Positions 27,001 to 37,976 of a stretch of 37,976 nucleotides of DNA are shown one piece after another. Both the position numbers and the translations under genes were made by a program. The notes below the pieces were generated by a model. That model was given only the letters and a program-made list of their open reading frames with translations. It was not told the DNA's origin and did not search any database. Every line of letters begins with the position of its first letter. Positions within the stretch are counted from its first letter, which is position 1. The stretch comes from Dinochytrium kinnereticum. Its lineage: Eukaryota; Chytridiomycota; Chytridiomycetes; Chytridiales; Chytridiaceae. Location of the stretch: contig JADGJT010000227.1 in the NCBI GenBank assembly GCA_027604005.1, forward strand, positions 268 through 38,243. Reading direction: 5' to 3'.

Positions 27001-30000
27001 CCGCAAAAGAACGAAAGAAAGAGAAAAACAGGCCAATCCGCCTCAGCAAAAAAAAAAAAACTCACCAGCCTCTGAATCTTGTCTAAGATATCTTGGAACT
27101 TCTCATTGGAAAACACAGAACTCTTCAACTCCTCAATGGCAAGTTTGATCTCATCAAAGATTGAGATGGCAGAATTGACCTTGTCCTGGAACACAGACAC
27201 AATCGATGCAAACTCTCTGACGAAAATAACGTGTCGATTCTCTCTGAAATTCTCGTTCAAGTTTGATTGGCTTGAGAAGGGGCGAGCATCATACTAATTC
27301 AAAGTAACAGCAAGGGTAACCATAAGTAAATGCATTTGAAGTAACACAAAACAGCGGATGACAGGAGAAGAACCAAAAGAGAACAAACCGTATTAACAAA
27401 GTAATCCCAACGCAACTGAATCCCTTTCGAGATATGCGCCTGAACATCTTTTCTATACGCAGCCACCAGAGGTACAATAACAGCGTTCTTATTAACCTTT
27501 GCAACGGTCTGCGTATAAGTTCGAACTGTCTCACTCAAAGAAACAGCATATGGATAAACCCTCTTGGCATCCTTAGCAACGTTCGCAACAGTGTGTGGGA
27601 TCTGGTATCCAAACCACAACAAATTCCGAACCTCCTTAAAAAGGGTGATAATCTGGGAATCAAAATTGATGCCGAGGGAGAGGATGGCGCGGTTGCGGGT
27701 GATTTCAAAGATACGCCCAGAGACGTTAAGATCTTTTTTCGTGATCTCCGCGAGCCATTGGTCGCAGATGGGTTTCGTTTCGAGACGTTTTCGGAAGGAG
27801 TTGCTTTCGCTTTGGAGTTTTTGTCCTTCAGCGTAAAGCTCCCATCTTATCAAAAAAAAGAAAAGGAAAAAGAAAAAGAAAAAGAAAAAGGGAGGGTTAA
27901 GCAATGGTCAGGACATTCCAACAAACAAACAAAAAAAAATCATGAGAAAAAAGTGCTGTACATACCCCTTCCCCAGAACATCCTCCACCCGTTTCATATA
28001 CAGTCCAAGTTGTCTCTCAATCTGCTTTGCCCAAATGATAGCACCCGAAATCGGGGGTAAATCGCGTACCTGACTCATATGGTACGCTTCAGAGTTCCCA
28101 TACTGAGTCTTGAATTTGTCATGCAGCTTCTTGATGTCGTCTTTCACATTCTCAATCAGCTGAGTCTGGTACTCTTGAATAGCGCCACGAATCTTCGGGC
28201 GCACAAAGAGGGCGTTGAACTTTGAGAAGACTCGGAACATCTGTGAAGAGGAGACGAGATGAGTTTTGGAAGCTAAGGTGTCCCTAAGGCGAAGAAAAAG
28301 AATTGTGAATTATACCTCGTTTGCGTTCTTCGCAGTTCCAAGGCGATCACGCAGCCTTGCAATGATTTGGTTCTCAACTCGAGAAACCCTTTCGTTATAG
28401 CTGTTCTCGGCAGATACCCAGATCTCCGTCCCGTCTAAAGATTAACCGTGATTTAAGGAAAATACATTTTAAAAGAGAGACAAAGAACACCCTAATGGCT
28501 AGGAAAAAAAACTCACCTGGTGAAACATCCAAAACATCAATAGATTTGACACTTTCATACGCTAAATTAACATCATCCAGAGCGTTCACGTCCGACAAGT
28601 TCACACCGCCACCCTTATCCGAAGCTCCAAGCTTATCTGGCTTCATAACCTTCAAGATAGTGTTGTGAAGCTGTTCGTGTTGGCGTCGGAAAGCCCGGAT
28701 GAAGTTGATCCTCTCCTGCAGCTTGCTATGAGCGTTGTTGATTTTCATTGGAAGAATCTTCTCGGATCGTTTACGAGTAACCTCTCTAAAGAATAAGGTG
28801 TTAGAACCGTCCTGAAAGCAAAGATCATCATTATTACCTTGCAACGTTTGTAAACTCCTTGGTCTGCTCATCCCAAGCACGGAAGACATCTTCACAGCCG
28901 TTCGTCGCCTTCTCAAATTCCTCGTAATCAAGGTACATAAGTCGTCGATTTCCCAACACTTTCAAAAGCTGTTCATTCAAATCTTTCGATATAGCTCCAA
29001 CAAGAGGAAGAGCTCGCTTGATAGGATAAGGAGAAAGCTTAAGCTTCTTATTCAAGTGCCCAAAAATCAGCCCAAGCGATTCCCGAATCTTGTCCACGTC
29101 CGTCGCAGAAAGCAACTCATTCAACGGAAAATCTCGCATCAGCTGATTGTACTTTTGAACCTTCTCAGCAGCTTCCTTCAACCCCGTATCAGCGAGGAAA
29201 CTAACAGTTGCATGAAACCGCTTGGCGTGTTTCAAGATATCCAGAGTGAGAACAACAAACTCGCTCTTCAACTGCTCCTCAATCTGAGCGAGAGCTCGCT
29301 CCATGCTTAACCAAAAATTGATCTCCTGGCTAGCTGTTCCTGTTGCGGGGTCTCGTTGAATCTTGGTGACTCTCTGAATTTCCTTGATCCATCCATTCAC
29401 ATCTGCTTGAAGTTTGTTAAGGAACTGAGAATCATTGACAATGTCGCCGACGGCATCCACCGTGCGCTTTGTATCTACACCCTTGTACTTTTCAACCGCT
29501 CGCTGGACGACAGGGTGAATGCTTAATGAGATCTCGGGTATCTCCACGTTCTGTTGAAGCTGAAGCAACGATAGCTCCAGCTCTGCAATCTTCTTCTTGG
29601 CCATGGGAATGCCTGCGAGAAGGTATTAACAATGAGAGAAAGGAAGATAAAAGAGAGGACTGGGAGACATGGCAGTGGGGGAGGGGGGGCACTCTTACCT
29701 GTCTTGGAATCCTTGTCGTCCCGAATGGCAGACACACCCTGAACAGAAACAGCCTTTGCAGAAAGATAAGCATCAAAGAAGGGCGATACAGCATTATGAA
29801 TGTAGGAATGCAGTGTCTCAAAAGCATTTCCTCCATCGCTCGGCCCGGGAAGAATAATGAGCTGTAATTGATTCTGAAGGGGTCGAGTGCTCTCGATGAC
29901 GGGCGTGCGCTTGATAAGCACTAGCGCAGCGACATGCTTGTCGGTGTAGTTGAGCTCCAGTGCAAGAGAGTACAGGAATGCAGAGGATCGGCCGTCGTCT

Positions 30001-30384
30001 TCGACTGAGTTGCAAAATTAAGAGGGGATGGGCTGGATCAGGCATCGGACATCACCATCATCGAAGCATTACCTTCACCCTTTGCGCCCAGCTTTGCTAG
30101 GTCAGTTCTCTCTTTGAGGATATAGAGGGCCTGAAGGCCTGGATCGGAGGTGAACCTCCGCAGTCTGTTGAAACGGGATGGCAATCAGAACCCCCACCCA
30201 ACCCACAGCATTTCCCAAACCTGTCGATTGCTTCATTTGAAGTGAACAACGAGTTTCGCACATCCGATGGGTCGGCATCCATCACCACGGGCAGCAGCCG
30301 CTCAAGGTGTATCTTGAGCACCGACGGGTCGCCCCCGTCGGCGGCCGTCTCCAGCATCCTCGCGTTGTCGCCGTCCTCTGCCAT
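15035..30384 (-). CDS. DYNC1H1: Cytoplasmic dynein-1 heavy chain
   Basis: The dynein-1 heavy chain is the motor subunit for minus-end transport along microtubules. Twenty-four exons sum to 13,839 nt in frame, 4,612 residues, close to animal DYNC1H1 and complete. The tail contains [19 protein letters not shown] sequence (exons at 28316-28434 and 27966-28240). Motor P-loops: AAA1 [10 protein letters not shown] near residue 1914 with Walker B CFDEFNR; AAA2 [10 protein letters not shown] near 2213; AAA3 GPPGSGKT near 2588 with [12 protein letters not shown]4 GVSGAGKT near 2929 with IMDESNV. The coiled-coil stalk and microtubule-binding domain lie near residue 3300 ([17 protein letters not shown]) in the 3,086-nt exon 17269-20354. 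The C-terminal domain ends [10 protein letters not shown]. Other large exons: 23402-25666, 21557-22859, 20491-21513, 16162-17220, 28838-29612. Exon 20407-20432 is 26 nt. The first exon is 30221-30384, with the ATG at 30384. The absence of frameshifts suggests a working gene. Confidence 0.96.
27866..27892. repeat. (AAAAAG)n purine run in a dynein intron
   Basis: Four to five tandem AAAAAG units on the plus strand form, on the coding strand, a long pyrimidine tract before the 3' splice site at 27846. The tract probably serves as the polypyrimidine tract and may vary in length. Confidence 0.8.
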
Positions 30385-30426
30385 GAGAGGAAAAAAATTA
30401 ATCGTCTTTTTGGGGGGAAGAGAGCG
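30385..30426. promoter_or_regulatory. 42-bp head-to-head gap between dynein and AMMECR1
   Basis: Only 42 bp separate the ATG of the dynein heavy chain (minus) from that of AMMECR1 (plus). The gap holds an A-run, a T-run and a G-run but no TATA box. Both 5' UTRs would have to be nearly absent or overlap the opposite gene. Confidence 0.6.
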
Positions 30427-31164
<738 letters not shown>

Positions 31165-31171
<7 letters not shown>

Positions 31172-32139
31172 ATGACACAGTCTTTACTTTTATTTGATGG
31201 CCTGCGTTGCTGCTGTTGATCCATGGACATTTGTAGGGCCATCGCCAGCTCGCGGTCCTCTGCTTCAGTTGTTGTCCTTTTGGTTGGTTGAGATTGGGGT
31301 GGCCGCTGGGCAGGAGCCGGGCGTGGAGATGATGTGGATCCTCTGCTGCCATTGGGTGAAGAGTTTTTGCACTTGTGGTCCGCTTCATGCCGATGCCCCA
31401 GGCAGTAGGTCTGTCCGCAGCTTTTGCACCGAATGTTTGTTGATTCCTGGAGATGTGACCATGAGCGACCGCAAAAACTCTTCACCCCGGAAGAGGGAGG
31501 ATGAAAGTCACAAAAAGGGAAATGATTCAAATACCTTTCGCGTGCAGCCCTTGAACGAGCACGCATTCTTCTTCTGAGGAGGCAGCGTTGACTTTCCAGG
31601 ATCGGGACTGCATATTTTTCGAGAGAGACGCAATGGAGAAGAAAGAGATGAGTCTGGGAAATGGGATCGTTTTGATTCATGAAGAAACAGGTAACGGTAC
31701 CATCCAGCGCTGATGTGATCCGAGACGGTGAGATTGGGATCCTGATTTCTCCTCGTTGGAACGACCCTGTTGCATACCGGGCAAACGGTCGCGCGCACGT
31801 CCCTCTCGTGCTCAGACACGGAGCAGTCGTGCCTCTCGGGCTTTGAGTGGTCGCCGCAGTAGATCCTCTTGCACAGGTGGCAGTTGAAGGGGAGGAAGTC
31901 TGTTGTTGTTGTTGTGTGTGTGTGTGTTGGTGTTGACGGGGTCAGTCAGTCCAGGGGACGAAAAGAAGGACGTCTGCAGGGAGAAGACGATCGCCAGGGA
32001 CAGGCCCTGGAGGAGGAATATCCCCAGCTGCGGGTGGGTTGAGGGTGCAGCTGGGAATATCTGGTTGAGGAAGCATCGCTGGGGATATCTCACCAAGCCT
32101 GCTGCATGACGCCTCCTCGCAGTGCACGCCGTGCTCCAT
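31165..32139 (-). CDS. ZFAND2-like AN1 zinc finger protein with UIM and CaaX end
   Basis: ZFAND2A/B (AIRAP and AIRAPL) link the proteasome or p97 with ubiquitinated substrates during stress and protein translocation. Four exons, 32094-32139, 31701-31899, 31535-31607 and 31165-31446, give 199 residues. The first AN1 finger runs from HCEEASC through FNCHLCKRIYCGDHSKPERH. A second Cys/His finger spans CSFKGC to CKSCGQTYCLGHRHEADHKC. A ubiquitin-interacting motif follows (EDRELAMALQMSM). The final four residues are CVIQ, a possible prenylation CaaX box; human AIRAPL is also reported to be prenylated. The start ATG at 32139 directly opens the AN1 finger. A CT-rich tract lies just upstream. The layout matches ZFAND2B rather than the single-finger AN1 proteins. 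Confidence 0.9.
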
Positions 32140-32533
32140 CCAATCAGCCGTCACACAGCGGTAGCACACGCTGGTCTCTCTCTCCTTTCTCTCTGTCTCT
32201 CTCTCTCTCTCTCGCATCAGTCTCCCTCCCTCTATTAACTGCTGATGCACGCGTGGCCAGAACGCGTATATTTCTCGTGTCCATGGAATATCACTGCCTC
32301 TGTTTCATCCAAAGATGTGCAATGAGGGATTTTGGAGATATTGCAAAGGATATTCCATCGGTAGTCAGTCACTCTCCTTCAGCGATGCTCGCTCCCAGCC
32401 GCCAGCAGCAGCACCCACCCAGCCAGCCGCCGTCCCCCTGCGTCCGCAGCGCATCTGAGCGCGTCGCCAGCAAGGCTCAGTCCACCCAACCCCAGAAGAA
32501 AGTCAATCAGTGACACCAGAGGCCAGCAAATAA
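32140..32533. promoter_or_regulatory. Divergent intergenic region with CT repeat
   Basis: 394 bp between the ZFAND2-like ATG (minus) and the alkaline phosphatase ATG (plus). A CT/CTCT tract at about 32175-32215 reads as GA repeats in the ZFAND2 direction and probably lies in its 5' UTR. The part near 32395-32500 is rich in CAG, CCA and GC. No TATA box or known operator is obvious. Confidence 0.45.
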
Positions 32534-34795
32534 ATGTCTTCAGAGCCCCTCATCAGCAACAGCCTCGAGGAGGGCCGCAGTGCCCCCGCTCCCCGACCAT
32601 CACTCCTCTCGCGCCCTCGTCTGGTGGGATTTGGGATTCTGCTCATCACTCTCTCGGCTGCCGCTGTCCTCCTCCTCAAGACGAAAAAAAATGGTATGTT
32701 TTGGGGGCATGTCATCGTCTGATTCGGCCTCCTCCAGACCCTGAGCAGGCTTTTGTGATATTGATGATATCGGATGGTAAGTGTTTGCAACCTTGCTCGG
32801 AAACTCACCTGCTGGCTCCTGGATAAGGCTTTGGCCCGGCCTCCCAGACGATGGCAAGGAATTTCTATGGCCATATCACCGGCCTTCCGTATGATACCAA
32901 GTTACCGCTGGACAACCTCCTTGGTTCATTCAACCTCACACAATATCCACACTAATATGTTAAAAGTCGGTGCCTCACGCACTCGAAGCTCCGACAGCTA
33001 TGTTACTGATTCTGCTGCCGGCGCCACGGCTTTTGCTTGTGAAGTCAAGACGTTCAACGGCGCGATCGGGATGGTAACGAAAAATGACGAGAAATGTGAG
33101 CGTTTACTCAAATCTCACAGACCCCTGATAAAGTACCATGTGGAACGATTTTGGAAGCGGCCAAGGCTGAGGGCTACCTTACTGGCCTGGTTGCTACGTC
33201 TCGCATCACCCATGGTAAGGCGGCTCTTTAACGTGAACAATGATTCTAACACCATGCAGCCACCCCTGCGTCTTTCTCTGCTCACGTCCCTGATAGAAAT
33301 ATGGAGAGTGAGATTGCTCTTTACCAGCTCGGAAACTACTCGCGTGAGTCTCCTTTAGCCATTTGCTTCTCATGCCTAACAAGGTTTAAACAGTTGGCAG
33401 AAACGTTGATTTGATGTTCGGCGGCGGAGCTTGCTTCTTTAAGCCTCGCAACATGCCAGGAAGCTGTCGTCTAGACAGCATAGACCCCTCGGAGGCAGCC
33501 ATCTCGAAAGGGTGGAACATGCTGTCAACCCGTAAAGAATTCGATGCCATCACTGACGACATTCCGTGAGATCATTTATTATTATCTTCGCTGTGCTCAC
33601 AATACGAAAAAGGTTTCCCCTGATGGGACTCCTAGCATCAGACCATATGAATTACGAAATTGACCGTGATCCAAAACTTGAGCCGTCATTAAGCGAGATG
33701 GCTTTAAAGGCACTTGATCTCCTGAAAGCAAAGTCAAAGGGAACCCCTGGTTTTTTTATCATGATTGAAGGCAGCAGAATTGATATGGCTGCGCATAGGT
33801 GAGGCAAACAAATACCTCTCGTTTGCTTTTTTGTCTTCTTTCTGACCATACCTTTAAAGCAATGACCCGGCGACGCATGTCCGTGAGATCTTGGAATACA
33901 ACAACGCCATCTCCGTCGTCCAGAAATGGGTTCAAAAAACACCCGGTTCCGTCATGATCTCGGTGAGGCTCAACCTATATCACCCGACTAACACCCGAAT
34001 AAAAGGTTTCCGATCACGAAACCGGTGGAATGTCCGTCGCAAAACAACTCACCGAGGCCTACCCTGATTACAAATGGTGATTCTCCCCCCTCCCCTTTAT
34101 CTCGAACATTTCATTTCGTCTAAACAAATTCAACCAGGAACCCTGACGCTCTTGAGCGAGTCAAGAATTCAAGCGTCGTGATTGCTAAAGCGCTTTTCGA
34201 GTATCCTGGAGACTTGGGAGAGTTTGTGACGTCTACCGTATTGCCTAACTGGATGAGCGTTCATGATGCTACCGATGCGGAGGTTTCGTTTTTGTCGAAA
34301 AAGGGTCGGTCCTTCTTTGAGTATGATTCGTTTGTGTCAAAGATGTTGAGTGACAGGGCCTTTATTGGGTGGTCCACGCATGGGGTAAGTTTGCACATTA
34401 TCTTTCATGAAACTGACTCTTTTTTGCTTCAAGCACTCTGCAGTTGACGTTAATCTGGTAAATCTACCACCTTCTTTTTTTTTTTTGTTCGCCTTTCCAA
34501 CCTTTTTCCTATCTCTTCCCCCCAATTCTCAATTTCTTTATCTTTGCTGGGCTTTCTAACACCCCTCTCCTCCGCTGCCTCACAGTACTCCTATGGGCTC
34601 CACTCTGAAAAGTTGGCAGGCAACCACGAAAACACCGAAATCGGAACCTTTATGCGAAACTTTCTCAAAGTCGATCTGAAGAAGATCACAAAGAAGATGA
34701 AGGATAGCGGACCGGAACTCTGGATGACGGAGAAGCGTGAAGAGGATGTTGCTTTGCCGTCCAGCATTTATCCGATTCAGCATTTCCATCATTAA
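32534..34795 (+). CDS. Alkaline phosphatase, membrane-anchored (Pho8-like)
   Basis: Alkaline phosphatases hydrolyse phosphomonoesters using a serine nucleophile and bound zinc and magnesium; fungal Pho8 is a vacuolar type II membrane protein. Thirteen exons, from 32534-32693 to 34586-34795, give 530 residues in frame. Residues about 30-48 form a single hydrophobic segment after a short N-terminus (signal anchor, no cleavage site seen). Then come MISDGFGPASQTMARN, YVTDSAAGATAFACE (active-site signature V-x-D-S-A), GYLTGLVATSRITHATPA, DVDLMFGGG-like RNVDLMFGGG, LLASDHMNYEIDRDP, FFIMIEGSRIDMAAHSND, VSDHETGGMS and WSTHGHSAVDVNLY. These cover the metal-binding Asp, Glu and His positions known for the family. 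Exon 34434-34457 is 24 nt. A polyadenylation hexamer overlaps the stop codon region. Confidence 0.95.
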
Positions 34796-34800
34796 ATAAA
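34795..34800 (+). terminator. AATAAA overlapping the phosphatase stop
   Basis: AATAAA begins at the last base of the TAA stop of the phosphatase gene. Such immediate placement would give a very short 3' UTR, so a downstream signal cannot be ruled out. Confidence 0.4.
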
Positions 34801-35203
34801 TGGGTTTGGAGGTGGTTGTTTGGTTGTTTGCGCGAATATACGTTCATTTTTAGCTTGGTTTTTTTCTTCTTTTTCTTCTTGTCTTTTCTTGAAGAATGCG
34901 GTTTTCTTTTCAGCATGTCAGACAAAGTAGGAAGTGCCTAGCCTTGAATTGTGGTGGGAGAGGACAGCCGAGTGCATTGAAGAGAGTTATTGACAGTGAG
35001 CCCCTCAAGAGACTTGACTGGTTTCCGGGTTATTTTGTTATTGTTTCTTTTTGTGACGAAGGCTCTTTTTTGCGAGACTTGAGAAAAGAGGGCTGGTGTT
35101 TCTGGGACTGTAATCTCTTGCACACCATTGGCGCTACGCATGGTGCGGGCCGGCTGTTGCTGCGGTATCACCTGAGGTATCCAGCGTTTCTCACATATTC
35201 GCT
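34801..35203. other. Region between phosphatase and transposase remnant
   Basis: T-rich start, then a plus-strand frame open from 34896 to 35279 that has no recognisable domain. It may belong to the 5' part of the Harbinger-type element that follows, or to filler sequence. I could not find a convincing terminal inverted repeat here. Confidence 0.35.
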
Positions 35204-35817
35204 ATGCCAGCCGTCCCAAAATACTCACGTTGGTGGTTTTTCCGTAAAGAACAGTTTTTCCCAAGCTGTTTTTGTTTGAGGGGGTTTCAGCACCTTTGGC
35301 AAGCTCTATGGCATTTTCATCTTTTTGTAAATGTAGGCCTGCACTTCCCGCAGGACTGGCGCAGAGTCACCATCAATGTCTGCTTTTGTTCCAGCGATTA
35401 CCTTCAACTGGATTCTCTGGGACGTGGGGAACCCCTATCTGTGGATATGCAAGTGGCTGCTTCACTTTACCGATTGGTAAGAGGTTGCTCTTGCGGAACT
35501 GTTGGAGACGTTTTCGGCATTGGTGAGGCCACTGCAAGAAAGGTAACAGTCATGCATCACCAATCATGGCTCGCGATGTGACCTTTTGTTGTATACTCCT
35601 CCACAATGTGAAGAACCGAAGACAAAACAGCAAATATCTTGATATATGGGATTTGAGGACTGCTTCAGAGGCCCCTTTTCGTGAGTTTTGTAACGGGGTC
35701 TCAGCATCCTCGCATTTAACTTCTGAAGTACTGAATAGAGGCAAAAGGTGGATGATGAGTCTAAGGGATGCTCTGGCAAATCCACTTTATTCATTCAACA
35801 AGTGTTCCTACCCCTGA
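35204..35817 (+). pseudogene. PIF/Harbinger-type transposase remnant lacking its DDE core
   Basis: PIF/Harbinger transposases (DDE_Tnp_4, HARBI1-related) cut and paste DNA with a DDE nuclease. The frame from 35204 carries the typical N-terminal helix-turn-helix stretch: LSVDMQVAASLYRLVRG, then VGDVFGIGEATARK (compare the family's V-x-LA-ALYRLA-G and FGVS-STV). About 30 bp later another frame (35566-35817) carries the C-terminal end: FCCILLHNVKNRRQ and RWMMSLRDALANPL. The roughly 180 residues that should lie between, including the catalytic acidic residues, are missing. The junction is near 35545-35575. The remnant is therefore an internally deleted, inactive copy. Confidence 0.7.
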
Positions 35818-37976
35818 ATCATTTGCCCTCCCTCCATCTGTTTTTTGGCTCTTCGTTCCTCTCTGATTTCCTGTTCCTCCTGTTCTTCTACACGACGTTG
35901 CCGTTCTTCCCTTCGACGCTGCTCACAGATTAGTTCCTCCCTCCTTAGCAAACTTTCCTCCCTACGCCGATCTCGAAGTTTGTCTCAAGCATCCCTTTCT
36001 TCCTTTTCCTCCTGTCTCCTGCGCTCCTTCTCCTCCTTCTCTTCTTGTCTTAACTTCTCTTTCTCCTCTCTGTTGAAGTCTCAGCGACGGATACAATTAT
36101 ATGTGTTTATTTCTCCGTGAATATACATGTATAAGACTCTTAATAAAACCACTCATATACAGCACGTCTACCTTAGAAGAATAGAAGAAATGACTGGAGA
36201 CGTCCAGACACGGTGTTACTTTCCGTAACGACCCGTAGAATGGATTCTGTTTTTGCTAGGTCGCGGGAGTGCTCTCTGCGTACGCGTGTTGACCGCTTCC
36301 CACTTTGATTGAGCACTTACTGATCGATTAGTGGTGTGGGAATAGTAGCTCACTGATTCATCATGAGATCAGTTCTCATGATTCTAGTTTCCATCAGTCC
36401 TAGACTTTGATGGTTCACGAAGCTAATCAACAGCGTGAAAAGTCATAATGGCAGTAACATAAGAATATAAATTACTTAGAACCTGCAGCGTCGCGTATCT
36501 TAGACTACTGCTACGAATTCAGTATCTCTGAGTACACACGCAAGTATTTTTTATTTCCACATAACATATTTCGGTCTTCACTACTCCAGACAACATTGTG
36601 GTGTCCCACCACGTTATCTGGCGTTAACGCCATTCACTAACGTAGGTTATCATGAGCCGTGTGGGATTGTGAAGGGTCGCTTGTCGGGTGTGACGAGCGA
36701 GAGAATGTTTTGAAAATAAAAGAGAGTGCGAAAGGATCCTAGTACCATGCCTATTACTATTGATGAAGGTTTTTTCCAGCTTACCCAGGCCCTTGTTACC
36801 CCGGAGGAACGCCGGGACTACTTTGCAAACCGTCAGAAGCAGCTCCAGAAGGAGTCCGATGACTTCGAAGCCGCTGAGCGTGAACGCACAGACCTGGAGA
36901 CTGCAGAAGCTACTCGTTGTGCCAACCTACTGCATCAGCAGCGTGAGAAGGCAACTCTTCTCAAGACCTTAATGGCGGTGACGGGTAACCTCACCTTACA
37001 TAAGTCTGGTCCTTCCCCTGATCCTGCAATCATTCAAGCCTTCGTCACGGAGCTCGTTGTCATCCGCGAGCAAATTGCTTCCGCTAACTGCGTGATCCAG
37101 GAGCTGCAGGAGAGCCCGCAGTTGGAATCCCTTACGGCTACTACGACCACCACTGCAGTAGCCACCTCCTTGCTTTCTTCACAAAAGGAGACCATTCCCA
37201 AAGAGTCGCCATTTTCCATTCCCCGTGGTCTTCCTCGTTATGACCCTTCTGGCCTCACAGTGGACAAGACGGGAGCCTCACTGACCTACTCCTCCCCACT
37301 CGCGTTCCTCTCTGCGCTGACGACGTTCCTTGACAACTTCGTTCCTTCGGAAACGCATCACCTTTCCCTGTTTGCGTATTCAGTGATGGGTCGCAACGTT
37401 GACTTCGGTACAGCACGTAACATACCACTCACAATGTCCGCGGCTACTATTTCTTTCTGATCGCGCGAGTATGGGACAGACTACCTCTCAACCTTGGCAT
37501 CCATCCAAGAACAACATTGGTCGCCTACCACCGAGTCTTTTAGAGACTGGTTTGACAGGTACAAGCGCGAGTAATGGGAGGCTTGCAAAACGGGTACAGC
37601 ATGGTACATCCATACCGGTTTTGTATACGTACGGCAACCGCCCGGCAACCGGACGAATTCCTGCCTGCAATCACACGGCTTCAAACCGCAGGGCAACCGA
37701 ACGGCAACCGTACGGGCACGGACGGCAACGGTGCGGCAACCCTACGGCTACGACCAGCAACCGTACGGAAACCGTGCGGGGACGGCCGGCAACCGTACGG
37801 CAACCGGCTGGATTGAGCACAGCATCCCATCCATAAAGGTTCGGCTTCCTTCAGTACCAGCCGCTGTCCGCACGGGTCAAGCACTGGGCTTGCTTTCACT
37901 TTAAGACAATGAGCCCGTACTTGTACGATACCTACGCCATTCCATGTATCCTTCGGCTCTGTGGAACAGGAACAGT

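Overview
The window is eukaryotic nuclear DNA. Genes have many short GT-AG introns (mostly 40-140 bp), coding frames restore exactly across the introns, and gene spacing is very tight. The gene set points to a fungus, most likely an early-diverging one: a fungal-type LIM-domain-binding co-regulator (PtaB/Mfg1-like), a Pho8-like alkaline phosphatase, a complete cytoplasmic dynein-1 heavy chain, and an ARPC5 subunit of the Arp2/3 complex. The lineage is my inference from these families; no rRNA or other marker is present to fix it. All exon models were built by hand from splice signals, frame and family similarity, with no transcript support.

Layout. 1-1359 (-): C-terminal part of a Pus1-type tRNA pseudouridine synthase, cut by the window edge and apparently lacking its catalytic N-terminal half. 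1843-5176 (-): LIM-domain-binding co-regulator with polyglutamine and polyhistidine tracts, 10 exons. 5504-6535 (+): OBI1/RNF219-like RING protein. 6668-11775 (-): 24-exon ZGRF1-type protein with an N-terminal DUF2439 (Mte1/Dbl2) domain and a C-terminal SF1 helicase. 12135-14230 (+): 13-exon gene of about 502 residues whose family I do not recognise. 14346-14987 (-): ARPC5. 15035-30384 (-): dynein-1 heavy chain, 24 exons, 4,612 residues. 30427-31171 (+): AMMECR1. 31165-32139 (-): ZFAND2-like AN1 zinc finger protein with a UIM and a CaaX end. 32534-34795 (+): membrane-anchored alkaline phosphatase, 13 exons.

From about 34.9 kb to the right edge the character changes to transposon debris. There is a PIF/Harbinger-type transposase missing its catalytic core, a tail-to-tail Arg/Glu-rich reading frame with in-frame stops, then a probable LTR (36214-36595), a primer-binding-site-like sequence and a gag-like frame broken by stop codons. 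The broken frame runs into a short-unit GGCAACCG repeat cluster.

Functional themes are genome maintenance (OBI1-like, ZGRF1-like), the cytoskeleton (ARPC5 and dynein side by side on one strand, 47 bp apart), ubiquitin and proteostasis (RING, ZFAND2) and transcriptional control (LIM-binding). I see no operon-like functional system. The most interesting items are the unrecognised 13-exon gene, the helicase with a triplicated short motif, the head-to-head dynein/AMMECR1 start codons only 42 bp apart followed by a 7-bp stop-codon overlap, the matching intron positions in two dynein P-loops, and the decayed Harbinger element.
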